Positions 46,140 through 64,000 of a DNA stretch of 64,000 nucleotides are shown in pieces. The notes under the pieces are model-generated. The model saw only the letters and a program-made list of their open reading frames with translations, made no database searches and was not told where the DNA came from. Every line of letters begins with the position of its first letter. The stretch's first letter is position 1. The DNA comes from Maea johnstoni (taxonomy: Eukaryota > Annelida > Polychaeta > Spionida > Magelonidae), in the NCBI GenBank assembly GCA_963942565.1, contig OZ012694.1:23712384-23776383 (forward strand), written 5' to 3'. Position numbers and translations under genes: made by a program.

Positions 46140-46870
46140 AAGAGAAAAGAATTTTATTTTACTGGATTCCCAGTCATGTTGGCATCATAGGTAATGAACC
46201 GGCAGACACTGCTGCCAAAGCTGGTCTTTTGAGAAGAGTCACAAATGTTCCCATTCCTTATGGTGATTTTAAAAAACACATCTATATCCTTTTAAAACGC
46301 AACTGACAGTCTCAGTGGGATGAGGCAGCAAACAACAAACTACATAAGATTCATCCTCAGCTGGGTCTTTTGCCTGGAGGTTCTCGAATCATAAGGCGTG
46401 AGGAAAGTGTTTTAGCAAGAATTCAAATTGGACACACTCATTTGACTCACTGCTTCCTTTTGAAAAGGGAAGATCCTTCACAATTTTATAGCCTGTGATT
46501 GTCAATTGACTGTCAAACATATTTTATTTGATTGTGTCGATTTTATTGAGATCAAAAAAAAGACATTTTAATGTAGATACCTTTAGGGAACTCTTTGAAA
46601 AGGTTCCTCCAGACAGTATTTTATCTTATTTACATGAGATTGGTCTGTTTTACAGATTGTAAAATATTTTAATAATTTAGTTTCTTTTGAATCACCTTTG
46701 TATACACTACTTATCATTATTTTGTGAATATTTTTACTTATTTATTGCTTTGTTATTGTTTTTAACAATAACAAAGGACCATTGTTTTACACAGTTTTAT
46801 GGCACTAAATGGCCTTTGTGTGCTGATGTGCCTTTAAGCAATCATTCATTCATTCATTCATTTTATAAAA
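46140..46870 (+). mobile_element. LINE 3' fragment with RNase H domain and (CATT)n tail
   Basis: Conceptual reading gives FYWIPSHVGIIGNEPADTAA, the conserved end of the RNase H domain in I/Jockey-type LINEs. It continues into a C-terminal region with a CxC...H...C knuckle (CDCQLTVKHILFDC). The frame has in-frame stops and shifts, so the copy is dead and 5'-truncated. The 3' untranslated part includes AACAATAACAAAG and 'cctttgtgtgctgatgtgcc' and ends in ATTCATTCATTC repeats (46,843-46,863), the family's tail. Related 3' ends occur near 52,000, 52,680 and 62,030. Confidence 0.8.
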
Positions 46871-47329
46871 CTTGGCCAGCCACAAAGGCTTATGGAAGGC
46901 CATGTGCAATCATAAATACATTCAATTGTATTTACAATTAAAAACAATAGTAATTCAAAATTCCATTCAATACAATTCTAGTCAGCCATGAGGGCGTATA
47001 TGAGTCAGATACATGAATTTTTAAATTGCACAGCCTAATTCATGTAAAATAGTTTAACAGGACTAGACTGGGTTAAAACAATTTACTAGCTTACTAACTC
47101 TTCTCATGCTGGCTTAATATTATAAGTGTTTTGTATAGACCTGGGTTTGTATTAGTGACACAATGAGGGTAAATCATGTTCAAACTAAGTTTGGCAATAT
47201 GCAAAGTCTAGCCAAATTACAAGTGCAATTCCTTTCAAATGATCTATCAATGGTTTGTAATGTGTGAATTAAGAATATTTTCCATTCCTTCTTGTAGAAT
47301 TAAAGTTTATTTTTCTTGAAAAGTGTTAC
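46871..47329. other. AT-rich spacer
   Basis: No gene recognised. Confidence 0.5.
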
Positions 47330-47463
47330 CACATCCTTGTTCTTTCCCTAATAGTACTGACATGTAAACTTTAATTTTGTAGGTAGGTTATCGCTTATCG
47401 GCTGCAGGTTGTTAGCACTAGCTTGTACGCTTGTGTGCTCTTCGCATTACGCCCTGTGGCGTC

Positions 47464-48917
47464 ACACTTAATCTTTTTTATTTATGTTTTTTTTTTCAAA
47501 ACATTTTTATTTTCCTGCGTGCCGGGCAATCACGGCTATGCCAATGTCATCCTACAATTTTACAAATATATCAGGTTTTACAGTATAAGGGAATATATGT
47601 GACAAGAAAATTGTACAAACAGTATAATAAATACTTAAAAATATATTGTATCTTGTTATCTTCATAATAATCCAGCAAGATACCCCATCTTTGTTCTAAC
47701 TTGTCCTCTCTATCACAAAGTGTATACTTGTATTTTTCATATCTATAAAGGTTTTTCACCTGGTTTTTGATACTTTCTATTGTTGGAATGGTGATGTTTG
47801 TTCTTGCATTAAAAATAGTCTTCTTTGTTAATAAAATTACTGCATTTAACCAATGTGCCTTTTGGAGCTCACCTAAGATGATAATTCTATCATTAATGGT
47901 GTAATCAACAACCCCTATCTCAGAAATCCAACGTTCAACCTCCTGCCACAAAGCTTTAACTCTGTTACATTCAATAAGCATATGTTCATTAGAATCTTCG
48001 TATTCATTACAGGAGTTACACAGTGGAGAGTCTTTGATTCTCATTTTAAAAAGGATATTGTTGGTATAGAATCTTCGGTGTAAAGTTCTAAACTGAATAT
48101 ACCTTAGATAAATGTCATCAAACATACTGATTCTTGAAAATGATTTTTTGAAATCAAAGTTTTCTGTCACATTGCCCACCTTTGCATTCCACTTTGTGCA
48201 AGCATTTTCTATGATTGAGTTGTTTTTTCCCAATAGCATTTTATAGATTGTTAATACTCCTTTGGTGTCTTTTTGCAATATTACATTCAACATACAATTG
48301 TTTGGTATAATGTGATTGTGGAGAGGGGTCTCTCTTGATTGTAAGAAGGCATTAATCTTCATTGACACTGCACCATATTCTAGGAAATTTGTTCGTAATT
48401 GAAATTTTTCCTCAAAGTCACTCTGACTTAAGATTTTCCCATTAACCTGAAGCAGATCATTTATAGTGTATACTCCTTTGAGTATCCATTCCTTCTTTAT
48501 CTGTAATCTAAAAAGGCTGTTGTACCACAGCGGAGTAAGGAAAATATTTTCTGGTACAAATATGTTTCCATCTTTCCAAAGCATCTTTAAGCTATGTAAC
48601 ACATTCAACCAAAAAGAATTAGAAGTGATTTCTAACAGTCTTTCGATATAATCTACACCATATTTAAATAAACCATCAAAATCAAAATTGTATGGCACAA
48701 TACTCCACTTTGACTTAGTGGTTATGTATCTTTTTAGCCACCCTATTGTCAAGGCTGCATCAAACGTCTTTAAATTATGAAGGTTTAAACCTCCATCAAT
48801 GGTATTTGCCTCCATTATTTCTCTTCTAAACTTTGGAGGCTTATTGCACCACAAAAATGAGAGAAAAAGTTGTTCTAATTGGTAAATTGCTGTATCTGTA
48901 TCTGTACACTTAATCTT
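47464..48917 (-). mobile_element. 5'-truncated L1/Tx1-type LINE insertion with 12-bp target duplication
   Basis: A 1,430-bp insert (47,476-48,905) is flanked by the direct repeat ACACTTAATCTT at 47,464-47,475 and 48,906-48,917. The minus-strand 3' end is A-rich (poly-T on the plus strand, 47,475-47,495), as target-primed reverse transcription leaves. It encodes the C-terminal part of an L1/Tx1-clade reverse-transcriptase protein: a FLWCNKPPKFRREIM and DGGLNLHNLKTFDAALTIGW block just after the polymerase domain, and a distal zinc knuckle CNSCNEYEDSNEHMLIEC (CX2CX8HX4C). The polymerase core and endonuclease are missing, so it cannot move by itself. The frame is open throughout, so the insertion is probably young. 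Confidence 0.9.
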
Positions 48918-49274
48918 GCATTCCCTTAAACTTTTTTCCCAATTCTCCTCTGCAATCCTGAACATCCGATAGGTTAGCTTCCAGCAGTGCTGAAAGACCT
49001 CACTGTCATGGGCTGGATGTTGTGAGCCTCCACTGCAATTCCCAAAGGCCATCTTGTTTTGTCCTAAGGCCATCTTCATTATACGTGTTAAAAACTTGGG
49101 AGCTGAAGTGCTTAATACGTTATAAACGTCCCACATAGTATGTCTATTTATATCTGCGAGTGGGGTGGTTGTCTTCTGCTCCTGCTGCTTTGGCACAAGA
49201 TTGTCTATGTGGAGAGTCCTCTGCTCCAAGAGTTGTTCTAGCAATCCGGTTATAAGTGCATTCTCTCCTGTCAC
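47571..49274 (-). pseudogene. Chimeric 567-codon ORF: array coiled-coil part fused to LINE C-terminus
   Basis: The longest open frame in the window. Residues 1 to about 122 come from unit 2 of the minus-strand array (for example LLEQLLEQRTLHIDNLVPKQ and the Cys/His-rich GGSQHPAHDSEVFQHCWKL). From TDTDTAIYQLEQLFLSFLWC onward the sequence is the inserted LINE. The junction at 48,905 keeps the reading frame by chance. There is no splice or promoter evidence, and the LINE half lacks the catalytic polymerase. It should be read as two unrelated pieces rather than a host protein, although a transcript could exist. Confidence 0.75.
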
Positions 49275-49698
49275 AGTTTAGAATGCATTTTTGTTCTTTC
49301 TCCAATAGTAGTGACATGTAAATTTAATTTTGTTGTAGGTAGGTTATCGGCTGCAGGATGTTAGCCCTCAGCCATCGCTTGTATGCTTGTATGCTCCTAG
49401 TATTACGCCCTGTGGTGTCACACTTTATCTTGCATTCTCTTAACATTTTATCCCGATTCTCCTCTGCAATCCCGAACATCCGATAGGTTAGCTTCCAGCA
49501 GTGCTGAGGGACCTCACTGTCATGGGCTGGATGTTGTGAGCCTCCACTTCAATTCCCAAAGGCTATCCTGTTTTGTCCCAAGGGCATCTTCATTATATGT
49601 GTAAAAAACCTGGGAGCTGAAGTGCTTAATATGTTATAAACGTTCCGCATAGTATGCCTATTTATATCTGTGAGTGGGGTGGTTGTCTACTGCTCCTA

Positions 49699-50109
49699 TC
49701 ACTCCCGCTGCTGTGGCACAAGATTGTCTAGGTGGAGAGTCCTCTGCTCTAAGAGTTGTTCCAACAGTCCATTTATACATGCATTCTCTTCTGTCACAGT
49801 TGAGAATGCATTCTTGATTGCAGCAGCTTCAGCCCTCTGCTGAGTGAACTGAGCCTGCTGTTGAGTGAACTGAGCCTTCAGGTGAGTGAACTCCGCCCGT
49901 AGCTCATTATACTTGGCCAGAGTCACAAACTGTACTAATTCATCTCTATTGTTACTGTGTGACAGGTTAGGGAGATGATCCCGTAAGCTGTCCCTCAACA
50001 GGTCATCTTCGGATGTATTAGGTGCAGGGCCCGAGTAGCGCAGCAGGACATCAATCGGTTCTCTATTACTGTCATCCAGTCCTTGTTCTTTCCCCAATGG
50101 TACTGACAT
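49699..50109 (-). CDS. Unknown 136-residue coiled-coil ORF (unit 1 of the array)
   Basis: Starts MSVPLGKEQGLDDSNREPID. Acidic/polar N-terminus to about residue 60, then a helical, Gln/Glu/Ala-rich stretch (residues about 67-100) with the tandem phrase HLKAQFTQQQAQFTQQRAEA, and a Leu-rich end LLEQLLEQRTLHLDNLVPQQ: a typical short coiled coil. Length and composition match no family I know. It ends at a stop just where the unit-2 copy continues, because unit 1 carries a small insertion there, so the present frame may be a decayed form. It may be an element's ORF1-like protein or a host gene duplicate. No intron signals seen. Confidence 0.4.
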   Translation of the reverse strand: MSVPLGKEQGLDDSNREPIDVLLRYSGPAPNTSEDDLLRDSLRDHLPNLSHSNNRDELVQFVTLAKYNELRAEFTHLKAQFTQQQAQFTQQRAEAAAIKNAFSTVTEENACINGLLEQLLEQRTLHLDNLVPQQRE

Positions 50110-51240
50110 ATATTTGGTAATTTTTGACGAAATTTGGATGATAAGGAGTACCTGCGTAAGTTAGAATAGTAGAATCAGCATAAAGAGGTAGAAGAGAATC
50201 GGACTTCAAAAAGAAATCCAGTCTGCCAAATTGCAATGGGTCTAGCGGAGACCAGGTAAATTTTGAGGAATTAGGATGATTAGTCCTGAAGATGTCCAGT
50301 AATACTTTCCGTCGATGTAGTCAAAAATGTGATTAACCACTTTATCACTATATCTTTGTTCATGAAATTTTGTGTCTATCTAAAAATACAGTACTATGTT
50401 CAAATAGATTGTCTGTGTCAAAATTGTCAATTAGCTTTAAAAAGTTTTTTTGCAGAAATCAATTTTGTCTTTGTTCGGACAATGAACTTTAACTATGAAG
50501 TAGCTGTTATAGGTTAAGGCAAGAACACCATATTGCAGGTGTATATATAATTAGTATTTACGAGAGTAGAAATGTGTGCCAAATTCGGCTAACACTCAGG
50601 GGGAAATAGCAGGATAGGTATAAGCTAAGGAGAGTTCCTTCTCATACCAAGTCCAGTGCTATACTGCCTGTTGCAGGGATAGCTGTACTAGCTGATGGTA
50701 GTTTTGGACTTGGTTGGCTGACCAGGCTCCAGCTGCATTTGAACCAAGCATAATAGGAACGTCTTGAAATATTTGCTACAACTAGTAGAAATTTTGCTAC
50801 AGAACATCAGATAAATCTATTTCTAAAATGATATATCGGCCTTCAGGGTCTTTTTGAACTTCATTGATTATGTATTCAAAACTTATGTCCAAAATTATCA
50901 TGACTTCTTTTGCGTTAGTTTTGTTCCTTGATATTATATGGTGAACATGTGGTGTCTATCTTTTCCGCCCTTGAACAAGCATATGGCACCATTTGAAATA
51001 TGGCATAATGAAAGATTTATATGATATAGACCTCAGGGGACATGTAGCCATTTTTATTCTAAATATTTTATTGGAAAAATCGTATTTATGGTTAAGATCA
51101 ACAGCATCACCATCTGTATAAGAAATGGTGTTGACAAGTCTGTTTGTTGATGACTGTGGTGTCTGATAACGATCGAAACACATGCAAGGTATAGAAAGGC
51201 ACCTCTTACTCCATCTTAATAGAATAGAAGATTAGCCTGA
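50110..51240. other. AT-rich spacer
   Basis: No gene recognised. A 62-codon plus-strand frame at 50,329-50,517 lacks features. Confidence 0.45.
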
Positions 51241-51329
51241 TAAAAAATATTTTAAATTCTCCCAATCAAAGACTGTCTGTGTCCATTTTTGTCAAAGAAG
51301 GGGTCTTCCTCCAGATGCCTAACTGGTTC

Positions 51330-52030
51330 TATATATTAATCACATTCCTGTAAAAAAGGAATCAAAGTTCCTTGACATTTTACTGGATTCAAAACTTACA
51401 TTCATCCCTCATGTCAAAAGCCTTAAGAAAAAAGTGTGTCAAAGCTTTAAATTTATTGAGTTGCTTCTAACACTGACTGGGTGGGAACCATACAGTTCTT
51501 TTACAGCTGTATATGGCCCTTGTTTGTTCTAAGTTAGACTATGGGTGTTTTATATATGGAGTAGCATGCAAGCTTATAATTCTTTGCTTGATACAATCAG
51601 GGTTTGAGGTTTCTCTTGGACCCTTTACGACTTCTCCTGCACAGAGTCCTTGTGTTGAGGCGAATGAGCTCCCTTTTCACCTCAGAAGACAAAAGCTTGT
51701 TCTTCAATTTACTATTAAAATTGCTCCTAACCCAAATAACGCAGTTTATGAAACTATCTTCAACCCTCAGTATGTGGACCATTTCAGTTTAAAACCATTC
51801 CAACTTTTGGTATTCGTACTAAAAGCTCTTTGGAGGAATTAGATTTTAACCCTGATGACATAGCAAAGTTTCTATTTTAAACATTCAGTTTCTTTTGAAG
51901 TATTTGAAACTTTATGATTTTATACTTTGAAACTATTCATTGTTTTTTTTAGAATTTCAGTTTTTATTACTGCTTTTTTGTTGTCTAAACAATAACAAAG
52001 AATCATTATGTTTCATTTTATTCCATCCAA
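51330..52030 (+). mobile_element. LINE fragment: C-terminal RT region, same family as the 46.1-kb copy
   Basis: Conceptual pieces SKFLDILLDSKLTFIPHVKS, ALVCSKLDYGCFIYG and AQSPCVEANELPFHLRRQKL match the region after the polymerase core of I/Jockey-type LINEs (thumb, SKLDYG and VEANELPL motifs). Frames change between pieces, so the copy is broken. The 3' part (51,890-52,010) shares 'tttcttttgaa' and 'aacaataacaaag' with the copy at 46.1 kb. Confidence 0.75.
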
Positions 52031-52469
52031 ATGAAGATATATTTAAGCATAGACATGTACTTTCTTTGTTCCTTTTCTTTACTTATTAAAGTAGATTTAA
52101 TACAGTGTTTTTCAAAATAACATTATTTGCATTGTCAAAATACTTGTCCCAATAGATTAAAGCTACCGCCACAGGGTACTAAGCACATACATTATGAAGC
52201 ATAGGCTTGATCACCTCACTAGCATATATAAACAGTTGTGTCTAAGTGTTTTGCTATTACTACTGCTCTCTGTGTCATATCCCAGATATTCAGATTCCAA
52301 GTGGTACCACTTGCTGGTGTAGAACCTGTTGAAAACTATTCCCTGTACTCAATAGGACACAGGAACAAGAACAACAAATCATGTGTTTACATTGAATTCG
52401 ATATGGCTTCTGCCAATCACCTTTACGTGTACCTCTACACAAGGGGCACATCCTCTTGGCTTTCCTAAT

Positions 52470-52745
52470 GGTGTGCAATAGGAGGTGGTACCTCCCAGGG
52501 AACCCTAAGCTGGTGTGGCACCCTGCTCGCCTTATAAAAGGGGATGTGTGGATCTGTCTGTGGAGACCATGCATCTAAAAGATCCCTTGGTCCTCTCTGG
52601 ATTTGAAGGCTCTGCTCTTTCTCTTCCTCTTTTCCTTCTTTCACTTAGAATTAATATGCTTTTTCATTGTTCTTAAACTGACATGGCACTAAATTGCATT
52701 TGTGTGGCGATGTGCCTTTAAGTCCTCATTTATTCGTTCTAATTT
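52470..52745 (+). mobile_element. LINE 3' untranslated end (same family)
   Basis: Ends 'ggcactaaattgcatttgtgtggcgatgtgcctttaagtcctcatttattcg', nearly the same as the end of the 46.1-kb LINE. Preceded by a pyrimidine-rich block (52,590-52,640). Confidence 0.6.
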
Positions 52746-63506
<10,761 letters not shown>

Positions 63507-63696
63507 GTAACATAGCAGAAAACTGTAAAATGTAAAAAGATAAATGGTATAAATGAAATAACAAGTCATAGTCAATATGAGTTTAATCTTTGAATAAAAA
63601 ACATGAATGCATTTTTATCTCAAAGAGTTGACTAAATTGTATAGATCATATGTAGCCACAGCCGCAGATATATACTGGTGACCCTTGTATGTATGT

Positions 63697-63885
<189 letters not shown>

Positions 63886-64000
63886 TCTAGTTTTATATTG
63901 ACCTGCCAGACGTGTTGGAAAGCCTTTTCTCTAGCACACGCGTTGAAGAACCTCTATTTCTATTCACCTTGAAAAATGTAGCCATCAAAGGAACTTGAGA

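Larger units (their letters stand above)
47330..50109 (-). repeat. Minus-strand tandem array of an unknown coiled-coil ORF unit, interrupted by a LINE
   Basis: Units begin with similar minus-strand text ATGTCAnTACyATTGGGGAA, then AGAACAA, at 50,109, 49,317 and 47,363. Unit 1 spans about 792 bp. Unit 2 lacks the part between its start and the 'aatgcattct' position, and is split by the LINE at 47,476-48,905. Unit 3 is only a short start fragment. Landmarks shared by units 1 and 2 include 'gcttccagcagtgctga', 'catgggctggatgttgtgag' and 'ttacgccctgtgg'. Confidence 0.85.

Overview
This is an animal nuclear genome window, not a microbial one. It is AT-rich, with introns, microsatellites, minisatellites, many small non-autonomous DNA transposons and pieces of LINEs. 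The repeat repertoire, the animal-type secreted GH9 gene and the short exons point to a marine invertebrate deuterostome. My best guess is an amphioxus (Branchiostoma), but that is inference from style and was not checked against any database.

Layout. From 1 to about 46 kb there is almost no recognisable coding sequence. It looks like intergenic or long-intron DNA. Balanced-composition islands (about 1-340, 4.6-5.4, 6.2-6.5, 7.0, 7.9-8.1, 10.6-11.0, 12.9-13.3, 17.2-18.0, 18.7-19.2, 23.5, 24.6-24.9, 25.6-25.95, 30.1-30.4, 31.0-31.4 and 32.6-33.0 kb) look like conserved non-coding or regulatory DNA. Between them lie many MITE-type elements and tandem repeats. One good exon is on the minus strand at 21,477-21,687: an acceptor, an in-frame stop, an ATG, a signal peptide with a basic stretch after it, and a donor. 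It is probably the first coding exon of a secreted protein whose other exons I cannot identify. A 200-base N gap lies at 13,337-13,536.

From 46 to 52.8 kb lies a patch of dead elements: two damaged fragments of one RNase-H-bearing LINE family, and a minus-strand tandem array of an unknown coiled-coil ORF. A 5'-truncated L1/Tx1-type LINE has inserted into one unit of that array. The insertion has a 12-bp target-site duplication, and the neighbouring unit preserves the empty site.

From 53,418 to the right edge runs the one clear host gene: a plus-strand, eight-exon (so far) secreted glycoside hydrolase family 9 (cellulase/endoglucanase) homologue, open at the window end. Its exons join in correct phase over about 446 codons with no stop. 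By alignment from memory, however, the catalytic base Asp is Tyr, the catalytic acid Glu is Lys, and the Arg of the HHR active-site motif is Ala. The N-terminal catalytic loop is also shortened. The gene is therefore best read as an intact GH9 pseudoenzyme, and it is the most interesting object in the window.

The GH9 introns hold a 77-bp tandem array, a 27-bp minisatellite starting right after a splice donor, a double hairpin that could be a Helitron-like end, a pogo/Tigger-like MITE, a second MITE with its own empty site in a duplicated intron segment, and long TA and triplet microsatellites. Several transposon calls rest on target-site duplications read directly from the sequence: 8 bp for hAT-type, 9 bp for a 310-bp-arm foldback element, TAA for a Harbinger-like element, TTAA-type ends, and TA for mariner-like ones.
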